Source: Brevundimonas sp. (GTDB lineage Bacteria; Pseudomonadota; Alphaproteobacteria; Caulobacterales; Caulobacteraceae). From it: 64,000 bases of DNA. Each line of letters begins with the position of its first letter. The first letter of the stretch is position 1. The stretch is taken from positions 62,001 to 126,000 of the forward strand of contig NZ_JAUXQZ010000037.1 in assembly GCF_030682035.1 (NCBI RefSeq). Direction: 5' to 3'. Made by a program: the position numbers and the translations under genes. The notes beneath the pieces were generated by a model, which was given only the letters and a program-made list of their open reading frames with translations, searched no databases and was not told where the DNA came from. Positions 24,913 to 33,716 of the stretch are shown here, piece by piece.

Positions 24913-26424
24913 TCAGCCGTCCTCGCGCACGACGCGGACGACCTCGGCCACGGACGTGTGACCGCTCGCGACCTTGGCCGCGCCGTCTTCGAGGATGGAG
25001 CGGCTGGACGCGCGGACATGGCGAACCAGATCGGCCTCGGACGCGCCGTCGTGGACCATGGCCTGGAAGGCGGCATTGATCTCGATCACCTCGTAGAGGC
25101 CGGTTCGTCCACGGTAGCCGTCGGTGCGGCAGGCGGGGCAACCCACCGGCCGGAACACACGCGAGCCCACCGGAACAGCGCCCGAGGTCAGTTCGGCGTC
25201 GGCGGCGGTGGCAGTGTCCTCCTGCCGACACTCAGCGCAGAGCCGGCGCACCAGCCGCTGGGCGATCAGGCCGGTCAGCATCGGGGCCAGCAGGTAGCGC
25301 TCGACCCCCATATCGACCAGGCGGGTCACGCTGCCGACGGCGGAGTTGGTGTGCAGGGTCGACAACACCAGGTGGCCGGTCATCGACGAACGAACCGCGA
25401 CCTCGGCGGTCTCGTGATCGCGGATTTCGCCGACCATGATCACGTCCGGGTCCTGACGCAGGATGGCGCGCAGACCACGCGCAAAGGTCAGGTCGATGCG
25501 CGAATTGACCTGCATCTGGCCGACGCCGTCCAGGGCGTATTCGACCGGATCCTCGACCGTCATGATGTTGCGCTTGCGGTCGTTCAGCTCGGTCAGGGCG
25601 GCGTAGAGGGTGGTGGTCTTGCCCGAGCCGGTCGGGCCGGTGACCAGCACGATCCCGTGGGGCCGATGGATCATCCGGCGCAGGGCCGCCAGGTCGTCGG
25701 CCTCCATGCCAAGGTGGCCGAGATCGAGGCCTGAGGTGCTGCGGTCCAGCAGGCGCAGCACCACCCGTTCGCCGTGCTGGGTCGGGATGGTGGAGACGCG
25801 TACGTCCACGTCCATGCCGCCGATGCGCAGGGTCACGCGGCCGTCGTGGGGGCTGCGCTTCTCGGCGATGTCGAGGCGGGCCATGACCTTGATGCGGCTG
25901 ACCAGCAGCGGGGCCAGGGAACGCGGTGGCGACAACACTTCGCGCAGTACGCCGTCGATGCGGAAGCGCACGACCAGGCGGCGTTCCTCGGTCTCGATGT
26001 GCACGTCCGACACGCCTTCGCGAACGGCCTGCAGCAGGATGGCGTTGATCAGGCGGACCACCGGCGCGTCGTCGCGGCTGTCCAGCAGGTCGTCGATGGC
26101 GGCGGCGTCTTCGGCAAGGGCGGCCAGGTCGTTTCCGTCCACGGCGATGTCGGCGGCGGCGTCGGCGGCGTCACCGGTTTGCTCGCGCAGCAGGTTGTCG
26201 AACGCCGCGTCGTCGACCGCCTCGAAGGCGATCGCGCCATCGTGCAGGCGGCGCACCTCCAGCAGGGCCCCGAGGGGGGCGGTTTGGCGATGCAGGCAGA
26301 CCGGGCCGTCCGAACCCGCCTGGATCATCACGCCGTTGCGGCGCGCATAGCCATAGCTGAGCCGGGTCGGCTCTGCGGTCGGCTGGTCGTCGATCGGTTG
26401 GTTTTCAGCAAATTGGGCGGTCAT
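24913..26424 (-). CDS. gspE: Type II secretion ATPase GspE
   Basis: 503 residues. An N-terminal N1/N2 region precedes the PulE/PilB ATPase core: DVHIETEERRLVVRFRIDGVLRE, Walker A VTGPTGSGKTTT, Asp box MTVEDPVEYALDGVGQMQVN, Walker B AILRQDPDVIMVGEIRD, and His box TGHLVLSTLHTN. A tetracysteine zinc element follows (CAEC and CPAC, separated by about 36 residues). GspE drives pseudopilus growth from the cytoplasmic face. Its start overlaps the gspM stop as ATGA. Confidence 0.95.
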   Translation of the reverse strand: MTAQFAENQPIDDQPTAEPTRLSYGYARRNGVMIQAGSDGPVCLHRQTAPLGALLEVRRLHDGAIAFEAVDDAAFDNLLREQTGDAADAAADIAVDGNDLAALAEDAAAIDDLLDSRDDAPVVRLINAILLQAVREGVSDVHIETEERRLVVRFRIDGVLREVLSPPRSLAPLLVSRIKVMARLDIAEKRSPHDGRVTLRIGGMDVDVRVSTIPTQHGERVVLRLLDRSTSGLDLGHLGMEADDLAALRRMIHRPHGIVLVTGPTGSGKTTTLYAALTELNDRKRNIMTVEDPVEYALDGVGQMQVNSRIDLTFARGLRAILRQDPDVIMVGEIRDHETAEVAVRSSMTGHLVLSTLHTNSAVGSVTRLVDMGVERYLLAPMLTGLIAQRLVRRLCAECRQEDTATAADAELTSGAVPVGSRVFRPVGCPACRTDGYRGRTGLYEVIEINAAFQAMVHDGASEADLVRHVRASSRSILEDGAAKVASGHTSVAEVVRVVREDG

Positions 26425-26921
26425 GGGCGGGTGGCCGTCAGGGTCAGGTTGATCAGGCCCGGCTGGCCCGCCGTCTCCATGCGCAGATCATCGACCATCG
26501 CGCCGCCGCTTTCCAGCGCGCGGATGAACGGCACGGCGCTGTCGAAGCGGGCGCCGGTTATGGTGACGGTGACCCGGTCGGCGTCGCCCGTGACCTCGGC
26601 GGTCAGGGCCTGGGCGGCGGCCGCCTGCCGCACGGCCTCGTCAAGCGGACCGGAGATGGGCGCGGCTCCGGGCGCCGCAGCCGCCCCCGCCGGCGCGGCG
26701 CGCAGTCTAGCCTGAAGGCCTTCGTACAGTTCGATGCGCTCGACGGCATCCTGTCGCACGATCAGTAGGGGCTGGACGATTCCATACCAACCGACAGCGA
26801 CGATCCCCAGCACCGCCAGAACAATGAGCAGGAGGCGTTCACGCTCGGATCGGCCGGCCAACCAGTCGTTGGCGCGCTCCACGACAGGCGCGGCGCGGGA
26901 GCGGACGGCGGCGACAATCAT
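26421..26921 (-). CDS. gspM: Type II secretion protein GspM
   Basis: 166 residues. A short cytoplasmic segment (ERANDWLAGRSERERLLL) leads to one TM (LLIVLAVLGIVAVGWYGIVQPLL), then a coiled segment and a small ferredoxin-like periplasmic domain (VTVTITGARFDSAVPFIRALES...VDDLRMETAGQPGLINLTLTATRP). Size and topology fit GspM, which holds GspL in the platform. It overlaps gspL upstream and gspE downstream by 4 bp each. Confidence 0.85.
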   Translation of the reverse strand: MIVAAVRSRAAPVVERANDWLAGRSERERLLLIVLAVLGIVAVGWYGIVQPLLIVRQDAVERIELYEGLQARLRAAPAGAAAAPGAAPISGPLDEAVRQAAAAQALTAEVTGDADRVTVTITGARFDSAVPFIRALESGGAMVDDLRMETAGQPGLINLTLTATRP

Positions 26922-28072
26922 CGAGCGGTCCCGGCGGGCTGGAGGGTGATCACGGCGTTGACCCCATTGGGCGCCAGGGTTCCGACCGCGACCGGATCCA
27001 AGGCCGACCGCGCGGGTATGGCCGCGCGGGCCAGGGCGGCAACCGCCCCGTCCACCGCCGCAACATCGACGGCGGTGATCGCCAGGGTCAGCGAGCCGGT
27101 CGCGCCGTAACTTATAGCGCGATAGGCCAGCGGCTGTCCCGTCAGGGCGCGAGACGTGCGGCCGAACAGTCGCGCGAAAGGCCCGTCGCCGCCGACCGCC
27201 GCAGGCGCGATCTGATCCACCGCCGCCACCAGATCGGGCGAAGCTTCAAGCCCGGGCTGGCGCTCGGCGATCAGGCGGCGTGTCTCGGCCTCCCGGCGAT
27301 CGGCCATGCCGAGAAGCGCCAAGGTGTCCAGGGCGACCAGTCCCAGATGCGCCACGACGCCCAGCACCGCGACTTGGCCGACGATCTTCCATGGCGAACC
27401 GGCCTCGGTTCGCTGGGCCGCATACAGCCCCTGCCTGAGATCGACGGGCGGCGCGACGATCGAAGGACGCGACCCGCCTTCCATCTCCAGAGACACTTCC
27501 CGCACGCCCTCGCGCATAACCTCCGGCAGGGGATCGCCCTCGGCGATCAAGGTGGGGCGGCCGCCCGCCTCCCAGGCAGCCGGCAGGGCGGCGACCTCGA
27601 CCGCAAAGCCACCGCCGTCATCGGTGCGCACCACGGCGCGTTGGCGTTCGATCGCCACCCGCCAGGATCCCGGAGGCGGCTCGGGGAGGGCCAGGGCGTC
27701 GGGCAGCAGGATGCAGCGCTCCAGTCCGGCCCGGGTCAGCAGCGTCACCCAGTCGCGCATCAGGCTGTGGCGGACGACGGCGCAGAGGTGGCGACGCGGT
27801 GAAACCTCTGTGCCCAGGGCGACGTGGACCTGGTCCAGCGGCTCGGCGATCACCCCCTCCAGGGCGTAGGGCGCGGCCTGAATCCGCTGTCGGCGGGAGG
27901 CAAATGGAAGGTCGATGACAACGGTCAGAATTTTTTCTGACGGAACCAGGACAGTCAGCGGACCGGCCCATGCCCGATCCACAGGAATCAAGGCGTCCGA
28001 TTGGATCCGCCATAGTCCGTGCCCGGCGATGGTTGTCCGCCCGGGGCCTTGTCCTTCAACTGCAATCCGCAT
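26918..28072 (-). CDS. gspL: Type II secretion protein GspL
   Basis: 384 residues. The N-terminal actin-like cytoplasmic domain (VDRAWAGPLTVLVPSEKILTVVIDLPFASRRQRIQAAPYALEGVI, then CAVVRHSLMRDWVTLL) binds GspE. One TM is followed by a periplasmic ferredoxin-like domain (LAYRAISYGATGSLTLAITAVDVAAVDGAVAAL). It is the first gene of the leftward gspL-M-E-F block and is divergent from gspG across 67 bp, which must hold both promoters. Confidence 0.87.
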   Translation of the reverse strand: MRIAVEGQGPGRTTIAGHGLWRIQSDALIPVDRAWAGPLTVLVPSEKILTVVIDLPFASRRQRIQAAPYALEGVIAEPLDQVHVALGTEVSPRRHLCAVVRHSLMRDWVTLLTRAGLERCILLPDALALPEPPPGSWRVAIERQRAVVRTDDGGGFAVEVAALPAAWEAGGRPTLIAEGDPLPEVMREGVREVSLEMEGGSRPSIVAPPVDLRQGLYAAQRTEAGSPWKIVGQVAVLGVVAHLGLVALDTLALLGMADRREAETRRLIAERQPGLEASPDLVAAVDQIAPAAVGGDGPFARLFGRTSRALTGQPLAYRAISYGATGSLTLAITAVDVAAVDGAVAALARAAIPARSALDPVAVGTLAPNGVNAVITLQPAGTAR

Positions 28073-28139
28073 TGGGCTTGGTTCCCCGACTGGGGCCGGT
28101 CTATAGCAGCGGGGGACGGGTCATCGCCAGCAGAGAGAC

Positions 28140-28592
28140 ATGATGTTTTCGCAAGCGCGTATCCGCCGGCGTTGTCGGCGGCAAGGCTTGACCTTGGTGG
28201 AGATGATCGTCGTTCTGGCCATCATCGCCCTCGTGGCCGTCATGATCGTGCCGAACGTAATCGGCCGACCGGACCAGGCGCGTGTCACCGTGGCCAAGAC
28301 TGACCTGAAGACCATCGCCGCCGCCCTGCGCATGTACCGGCTCGACAACGGCGACTATCCGTCGACGGACCAGGGCCTTCAGGCTCTGGTCGAACGCCCG
28401 ACGACCCAGCCGGAACCGGCCAACTGGAACAGCGAAGGATACCTGCCCGAGGCTCCCAAAGACCCGTGGGGCCGCGACTACGTCTATCGCAGCCCGGGCC
28501 GTTCGAGCGGTTTTGACCTGATCTCCTACGGCAAGGACGGCGAGGCGGGCGGCGAGGGCCTCGACGCCGACCTGACGGATCGATCGCGCTAG
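28140..28592 (+). CDS. gspG: Type II secretion major pseudopilin GspG
   Basis: 150 residues; ATG 28140 and ATG 28143 are both possible. The prepilin site is RRQG|LTLVEMIVVLAIIALVAVMIVPNVIG with Glu +5. The conserved GspG body includes ARVTVAKTDLKTIAAALRMYRLDNGDYPSTDQGLQAL, the PKDPWGRDYVYRSPG loop and SYGKDGEAGGEGLDADL, the calcium-binding C-terminal loop of GspG. It forms the pseudopilus shaft and leads the rightward gspG-H-I-C-D block. Confidence 0.95.
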   Translation: MMFSQARIRRRCRRQGLTLVEMIVVLAIIALVAVMIVPNVIGRPDQARVTVAKTDLKTIAAALRMYRLDNGDYPSTDQGLQALVERPTTQPEPANWNSEGYLPEAPKDPWGRDYVYRSPGRSSGFDLISYGKDGEAGGEGLDADLTDRSR

Positions 28593-28596
28593 GGCC

Positions 28597-29064
28597 ATGC
28601 GGACAGGCCGGGAAACCAGACATGAAGTCGGCCGCTCGGGGATGACCCTGGTCGAGATGCTGGTCGTTCTGGCCATCGTCGGCGTCTCGGCCGGCATGGT
28701 GGTGCTGGCGGTTGGCGGTGGGCGCAATGACGCCGCCGCCCAGACAGAGGCCAACCGCTTCGCCGACCGCCTGCGCCTGGCCGCCGACGAGGCGCTGATC
28801 GCCGGACGACCGGTGACGCTGACGATGAACCCGACGGGCTACGCCTTCGAGGCCGACGGCGCGACGGCCGGCGAATGGGCCGAGCGCCATGAACTGCCGC
28901 GCGGCGTGCGGCTGTCGGCGCAGCAGGCTGAACTGCTGATTGACCCGGACGGCGCCGCGCCCCCGGCGACCATGACTGTGCGCGACCGCGACAAGGTCTG
29001 GGCGGTGACGTTCGACGGTCTGAATGCCGATGTACGCGACGCAACGCCGGCAGGACCGGCCTGA
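28597..29064 (+). CDS. gspH: Type II secretion minor pseudopilin GspH
   Basis: 155 residues with the prepilin site GRSG|MTLVEMLVVLAIVGVSAGMVVLAV. The body includes EANRFADRLRLAADEALIAGRPVTLTMNPTGYAFE, a GspH/FimT pattern. It starts 5 bp after gspG; its stop shares one base with the gspI start (TGATG). Confidence 0.9.
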   Translation: MRTGRETRHEVGRSGMTLVEMLVVLAIVGVSAGMVVLAVGGGRNDAAAQTEANRFADRLRLAADEALIAGRPVTLTMNPTGYAFEADGATAGEWAERHELPRGVRLSAQQAELLIDPDGAAPPATMTVRDRDKVWAVTFDGLNADVRDATPAGPA

Positions 29065-29429
29065 TGCGCGCGCCTCACGCCCGGCGCGGCGGCTATTCCC
29101 TGATGGAGGCGATCGTCGCCCTGTTCGTACTGGCGGTCGCCTCGACGGGGCTGCTGATGGCGACCCAGGCCCACATCGACGGCGTACGAGCCCTTGAAGA
29201 CCGGGTCGTCGCCCAGTGGATCGCTGAGAACCGCCTCGCCGAACTGGCCATCGGCGAGACCCCGTCTGATCAGGTGCGGATGATGAACACCGACTGGACC
29301 GTCCGCGCCGACCGCCGCCCAACGGACGATCCTGACCTGCAGGCCGTCGACATCTTCGTCTCGCGCGCCGGATCGACCTCCGCGGCGGCGCGGCTGAGCG
29401 GTTTCGTGGACGCAGAGGGAGCCGCATGA
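29064..29429 (+). CDS. gspI: Type II secretion minor pseudopilin GspI
   Basis: 121 residues, with prepilin site ARRGG|YSLMEAIVALFVLAVASTGLLMATQ and Glu +5. The GspI body follows: VVAQWIAENRLAELAIGETPS. It is expected to nucleate the pseudopilus tip with GspJ and GspK. It overlaps gspC by 4 bp (ATGA). Confidence 0.9.
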   Translation: MRAPHARRGGYSLMEAIVALFVLAVASTGLLMATQAHIDGVRALEDRVVAQWIAENRLAELAIGETPSDQVRMMNTDWTVRADRRPTDDPDLQAVDIFVSRAGSTSAAARLSGFVDAEGAA

Positions 29430-30310
29430 CGGCCGCCCTGCTTCGCTCGCCAGTGTTCTGGTTTCGGGTGGTCAGCCTGTTCGTGGTGGCCAGCCTGGCC
29501 CTGGGCGTAGCTCGCCTGACCTGGCGGCTGGTCGGCTGGGATGACGGACGCGAGGCTGTATGGACCCCGGCGGCGCTGGCGCCGGTTGGCGGAGCGACGG
29601 GCGGCGATCTTGCATCAATCCTCACCTGGGCGCCATTCGGCGGCGGGTCGGCCAACACCGGCGGTTTGCCAATCTCCAGCCTTGGCCTTGTCCTGAGAGG
29701 CGTGGTCTATGCCGCGGGCGGCGGTTCGACGGCCCTGATCTCAAATGGTCCCGGCCCGGTCCAGATATTCACAGTCGGCCAGGCGCCGGTCGGCAATGCC
29801 GTCATTGAAGTCATCGAGGTCGACCGGATCATCCTGAACGTCGGCGGTCGGCGTGAAGCGCTGATTCTGCCCCATCCAGCCGGGGAGCCCGCGCCGGGAA
29901 TGCCCGCTGGCGCCGCCCCCGCCGCCATGGCTCCAGCCGTGGTTGCTGCGCCGAGTTCCGAAGCCCAGGCCGCATTGGCTTCCGCGTCGCCGGTGGCCAC
30001 GGCCGCTGCGGCCGAGGCGGCGCGCCGGCCCCCTCCGCCGCCGCAACCGGTCGTGACGCCCTCCAATGTCGCCGGTTCACTGGGCGTCGTTCCGTCTGCC
30101 CAGGGCTATGTTATCGGCGCCGACAGCGCGCCCCAGCTCTTGCGCGCGGGACTGCGCCCGGGCGATGTGATCAAGAGCCTGAACGGCCAGGCGCTCGGCA
30201 ATCCGGCCAGCGACCAGCAGATCTTCCAACGCGCCGCCGCCGGCGGACGCGCACGTGTCGAGGTCGTCCGCGACGGCCGCACCCTGACCCTCACTGTTCC
30301 GCTCAGATAG
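29426..30310 (+). CDS. gspC: Type II secretion protein GspC
   Basis: 294 residues. A TM near the N-terminus (VVSLFVVASLALGVARL) is followed by a homology-region domain (SLGLVLRGVVYAAGGGSTALISNGPGPVQIFTVGQAP...VEVIEVDRIILNVGGRREALILP). A long Ala/Pro-rich linker (about 155-210) leads to a C-terminal PDZ domain (GYVIGADSAPQLLRAGLRPGDVIKSLNGQAL). GspC links the inner-membrane platform to the N0 domain of the secretin GspD, the next gene 10 bp away. Confidence 0.92.
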   Translation: MTAALLRSPVFWFRVVSLFVVASLALGVARLTWRLVGWDDGREAVWTPAALAPVGGATGGDLASILTWAPFGGGSANTGGLPISSLGLVLRGVVYAAGGGSTALISNGPGPVQIFTVGQAPVGNAVIEVIEVDRIILNVGGRREALILPHPAGEPAPGMPAGAAPAAMAPAVVAAPSSEAQAALASASPVATAAAAEAARRPPPPPQPVVTPSNVAGSLGVVPSAQGYVIGADSAPQLLRAGLRPGDVIKSLNGQALGNPASDQQIFQRAAAGGRARVEVVRDGRTLTLTVPLR

Positions 30311-30320
30311 GCGACGCTCC

Positions 30321-32360
30321 GTGTACAGACATTCTCGCGCCGCCCTGGTTTGCCTGATGGCCCTCATCATGGTGGCTCCCCCGACCGTCGGCATCAGCCA
30401 GACCCCGCCCGGGGGCGCGGGCCCGGTCCTGGGCGAAGTCGTGGTCAATATGCGCGGCGTCGATATCCGCGACGTCAGCGAGCAGATCGCCCGCATCACC
30501 GGTCGCACGATCGTTCTGGACCCCAATGTGTCCGGTGTCGTCACCGTGGTCTCGGCTCAGCCGCTGTCCGCCGGCGGCGTGTGGGATCTCTACCAGTCGG
30601 TGCTGCGCACCTACGGCTTCGCGGCCGTGCGCAGCGGCGCCGTCTGGCGCGTCGTGCCTCAGTCGACGGTGATTCAGAACAGCGCCTCGACGACGGGCGA
30701 CTCGACCCAGCAGGTCATCACCCGGCTGATCCGCCTGCGCAACCTGCCGTCCGATCAGGCCGCCCGCGCCCTTCGGCCCCTCGTCACCCAATTCGGCTCG
30801 TTGGAGCCGGTCGCCAGCCCCAATGCGGTCGTCGTCACCGACTACCTCGACAACGTGCGCCGCATCCAGCAGGTCGCCCAGGCGCTGGACAGCGGCGGCG
30901 GTGAAAGCTTCGAGAGCCTGAGCCTGCAGTATGCGAGCGCCGAGGAAGTCGCCGAGGCCCTGCGCCAGCTGTTCGGCGAAGAGGCCGGCGGCCCCCGCGT
31001 CTCGGCCGACGCCCGCAGCAACACCGTGCTGGTGCGCGGCTCGCCCCAGGACATCATCCAGGCCCGCAACGTCGTCTCCGCCCTGGACCAGCGGGGCGGC
31101 GCTTCCCCTGTCACCCGCGTGGTTCGCCTGCGCAACGCCGATGCTGAAGCGGTCGTCGAGATCGTCCGTGGACTGATGGGCGGAGAGGCGTCGGCCACCA
31201 ATCCCGTCACCCGCAGCCTGCGGTCCGGTTCGACCGGTCTGGCCAGCCTCAGCGCCTCACGCCAGGCCGAAACCGCCGCCTTGGCGGGTGCGGCGGCTCC
31301 GCCCAACGCTTCGGCCGAGGCCCGGGGGGGCGGACGGTCGTCGGGCGCAACGGGCTTCGCACTGGCCGACATCACCGTGCAGTCGGCCAGCGAGCTGAAC
31401 GCCGTCGTCATGCGCGGATCGCCGACGACGGTGCAAATGATTGAGGATCTGATTGTCCAGCTGGACGTGCGCCGGCCCCAAGTCGTCATCGAGGCCGCCA
31501 TCGTCGAAATCACGGGCGAACTGGGCGAACAGCTCGGCATTCAGCTTGCCGCCGGCGGCGCTGTTCCGGGGTCCGGGGTGACCGGTGGAACCTCGTTCAG
31601 CCAGGCCGGGGCTCCCCTCGGCGCGATCCTGTCGGCGCTGGGCGTGCCCGGCGCCGCGGCGCTTTCCGAGGGCCTGAATCTGGCCGCCGGCAGCGAGGGG
31701 GATTTCGGCATCCTGCTGCAAGCCCTGTCGCGCACATCGAGCGCCAATCTCCTGTCGACGCCCAGCGTCACCGTTCTGGACAATGAGGTCGCCGAGATAG
31801 TTGTCGGCCAGAACGTACCGTTCCGCACGGGCGCCTTCGCGACCGACGGCAACACGATCAATCCCTTCACCACGATCTCACGCGAGGATGTGGGCGTGAC
31901 GCTGAGGGTGGTCCCGCGCGTACACGATGGCGACGTGGTGCGGCTGGAGGTCAGCCAGGAAGTGTCGTCCCTGGTCACGACCAATATCGCCGGAGCCGCC
32001 GACCTGATCACCAACCGCCGCAGCGTCCAGACCACGGTCCTGGCCGACAACGGACAGGTCATCACCTTGGGCGGCCTGATCACTGACGACCGGCAGGCCG
32101 GGGACAGCAAGGTGCCGGTGCTGGGCGACATTCCCGTCCTCGGGTCGCTCTTCCGCTCGCGCCGCGACAGCCAGACCCGTCGCACCCTGTTCATCTTCCT
32201 GCGCGCGACCATCCTGCGCGACGCCGAGGACGTGCGGATCGACGCGCAGGAAAACTATGACCGGCTGCGACGCGAGGAGGTCGGGGCGCCCGCCCCTGTT
32301 TCAGGGCGTCTCGAGGTCACTACGCCCCGGCTTCAGCCAGATGTCGGGCGGGTGTTCTAG
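30321..32360 (+). CDS. gspD: Type II secretion outer-membrane secretin GspD
   Basis: 679 residues from a GTG start. After a signal peptide come N0 (VVNMRGVDIRDVSEQIARITGRTIVLDPNVSG), three N1-N3 repeats (for example ITRLIRLRNLPSDQAARALRPL and VVRLRNADAEAVVEIVRGLMGG, the third with a 60-residue low-complexity insert), and the secretin barrel. The barrel has PQVVIEAAIVEITGELGEQLGIQL, SSANLLSTPSVTVLDNEVAEIVVGQNVPF and the signature VLGDIPVLGSLFRS. The multimer forms the outer-membrane channel. Its last 41 bases overlap the 3' end of the convergent ECF sigma gene. Confidence 0.95.
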   Translation: MYRHSRAALVCLMALIMVAPPTVGISQTPPGGAGPVLGEVVVNMRGVDIRDVSEQIARITGRTIVLDPNVSGVVTVVSAQPLSAGGVWDLYQSVLRTYGFAAVRSGAVWRVVPQSTVIQNSASTTGDSTQQVITRLIRLRNLPSDQAARALRPLVTQFGSLEPVASPNAVVVTDYLDNVRRIQQVAQALDSGGGESFESLSLQYASAEEVAEALRQLFGEEAGGPRVSADARSNTVLVRGSPQDIIQARNVVSALDQRGGASPVTRVVRLRNADAEAVVEIVRGLMGGEASATNPVTRSLRSGSTGLASLSASRQAETAALAGAAAPPNASAEARGGGRSSGATGFALADITVQSASELNAVVMRGSPTTVQMIEDLIVQLDVRRPQVVIEAAIVEITGELGEQLGIQLAAGGAVPGSGVTGGTSFSQAGAPLGAILSALGVPGAAALSEGLNLAAGSEGDFGILLQALSRTSSANLLSTPSVTVLDNEVAEIVVGQNVPFRTGAFATDGNTINPFTTISREDVGVTLRVVPRVHDGDVVRLEVSQEVSSLVTTNIAGAADLITNRRSVQTTVLADNGQVITLGGLITDDRQAGDSKVPVLGDIPVLGSLFRSRRDSQTRRTLFIFLRATILRDAEDVRIDAQENYDRLRREEVGAPAPVSGRLEVTTPRLQPDVGRVF

Positions 32361-32913
32361 TCGGTTCCTGTCCGGGCTCAGGTCTGGGATTGTGTTGAGG
32401 TCGGGGCTCGGGCTCGGGTCCGGGATTGCTTTTGGCTTCGGGCTCGAGTTGGGCCGCGAGGCGCTGGCGCGCGCGGCGAACGCGGCTCTGCACCGTCCGA
32501 AGTGGACTCTCGCAGACAATGGCCACCTCCTCGTAGCTGAGGCCTGCCGTGACCAGCAGCAAGGCCTGCCGGGAAGCGGGATCCAGCCGTTCGATCGCAT
32601 CCAGGACGTCGAGGAACTCGATGCGCCAGCCCTGGGCCGGCTCCGAGCGCAGGGTCGCTGCGTGCGCGCCTTCGGGGTCCTCGACCAGGCGCCGTGACCG
32701 TCGCCATTCATTGTGCTGGCTGTTGCGCAGGATGGTAAAAAGCCACGCCTTCATGCTGGTGCCCGGCTGGAACTGGTCCTGGGCGCGCCACGCCTTTTCG
32801 AGCGTGTCCTGAACCAGATCGTCGGCGGCGCTGGAGCTCTGTCGCGTGACGATCAGGGCGTAGGCGCGCACCACCGGGAGCAGGGTAAGCAACTCGTGCT
32901 GGAAAAACGACAA
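32320..32913 (-). CDS. ECF-type RNA polymerase sigma factor with a Pro/Glu-rich tail
   Basis: 197 residues. Region 2 reads LPVVRAYALIVTRQSSSAADDLVQDTLEKAWRAQDQFQPGTSMKAWLFTILRN, with the DLVQDTLEKAW core-binding helix. Region 4 reads AIERLDPASRQALLLVTAGLSYEEVAIVCESPLRTVQSRVRRARQRLA, a helix-turn-helix. The last 45 residues are a PEPEPRPQ-type low-complexity tail not usual for the family. The sequence resembles the EcfG/ECF15-26 type group. No anti-sigma of the NepR or zinc type is beside it; the upstream gene encodes an STN-like membrane protein and then gspO, so it may control or sense the T2SS. Confidence 0.85.
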   Translation of the reverse strand: MSFFQHELLTLLPVVRAYALIVTRQSSSAADDLVQDTLEKAWRAQDQFQPGTSMKAWLFTILRNSQHNEWRRSRRLVEDPEGAHAATLRSEPAQGWRIEFLDVLDAIERLDPASRQALLLVTAGLSYEEVAIVCESPLRTVQSRVRRARQRLAAQLEPEAKSNPGPEPEPRPQHNPRPEPGQEPTRTPARHLAEAGA

Positions 32914-32952
32914 TACCCGGGGCCTATCAGAGAAAGCAAAACTCTTGCCCGC

Positions 32953-33654
32953 TCAGGTACGGATGGCGCGGGCGTTTGGTTGCGGCCCCGGGTCGGATTG
33001 TGGGACAAACACCGGAATGACGAGATCCTCCGGGGCCGTTTCCGCCGTTGCCGGAGCGGGCGGCGCCAACCGTGGCGTGACGAGAAGTGTCCGGCGACGC
33101 AGGGTCTGCCAACCCAGAAGTGTGACCGCCCCGCCGACCCAGCCCGCGATCAGCCATCCCAGCCATGACCACCCCGTGGATGCTTCACGCCGCGCTGGCT
33201 TTTCAGCCGCAGGCGGAGTCCGGGGCGTCTGTTTACGGTCGGGCGCCGCCGCGGCGGCCAAGGGCGCAACGAGAGTCGAACCCTGCGCCCGCGCCGCCGC
33301 CAGTTCTGCTTTCGGGATCAGCCACAGCCCGCCCGACGCGGTCTCCACCAGGGCGACGTCGACGTTCCAGAGGCGGTATCCGAACTCTTCGGCCAGAGCC
33401 TTGGGGGCATAGACGCCGGCGACCTCGAACCGCATCTCGGCATCGATATCCTCGTCGATCTTGTAGGGCAGGCCCAAGGCCTCGCCCAACACCGCCTCGG
33501 CGATTTCTCCAACCGGCGCTCTGGGCAGGGACATCAGATAGTACTGCGGCGCCGCCTGTATTGCAGCGCTCTCCAGAGGGCCGGCCAACGCCGGCGTCCC
33601 CAGGGCGAGGGCGGAGACGATCGACAGAAGGATGGAAAGGATCGTCAGACGCAT
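32953..33654 (-). CDS. Exported membrane protein with a secretin N0/STN-like domain
   Basis: 233 residues from ATG 33654; the longer frame overlaps gspO and looks non-coding. The signal peptide ends near residue 24 (GTPALAG). Residues 38-120 (YLMSLPRAPVGEIAEAVLGEALGLPYKIDEDIDAEMRFEVAGVYAPKALAEEFGYRL...GGLWLIPKAEL) have the layout of the N0/STN fold found in secretins, TonB receptors and FecR proteins. A Pro/Ala linker, one TM (WLGWLIAGWVGGAVTLLGW) and a 45-residue tail follow. It lies between gspO and the ECF sigma gene on the same strand. A role as periplasmic sensor or secretin partner is inference. Confidence 0.7.
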   Translation of the reverse strand: MRLTILSILLSIVSALALGTPALAGPLESAAIQAAPQYYLMSLPRAPVGEIAEAVLGEALGLPYKIDEDIDAEMRFEVAGVYAPKALAEEFGYRLWNVDVALVETASGGLWLIPKAELAAARAQGSTLVAPLAAAAAPDRKQTPRTPPAAEKPARREASTGWSWLGWLIAGWVGGAVTLLGWQTLRRRTLLVTPRLAPPAPATAETAPEDLVIPVFVPQSDPGPQPNARAIRT

Positions 33655-33716
33655 TTCGATCTCTCGAACTCGGTCCCGGTCTAGCACGCTGGAGGAGAAG
33701 AAATTGACCGGTGTCA

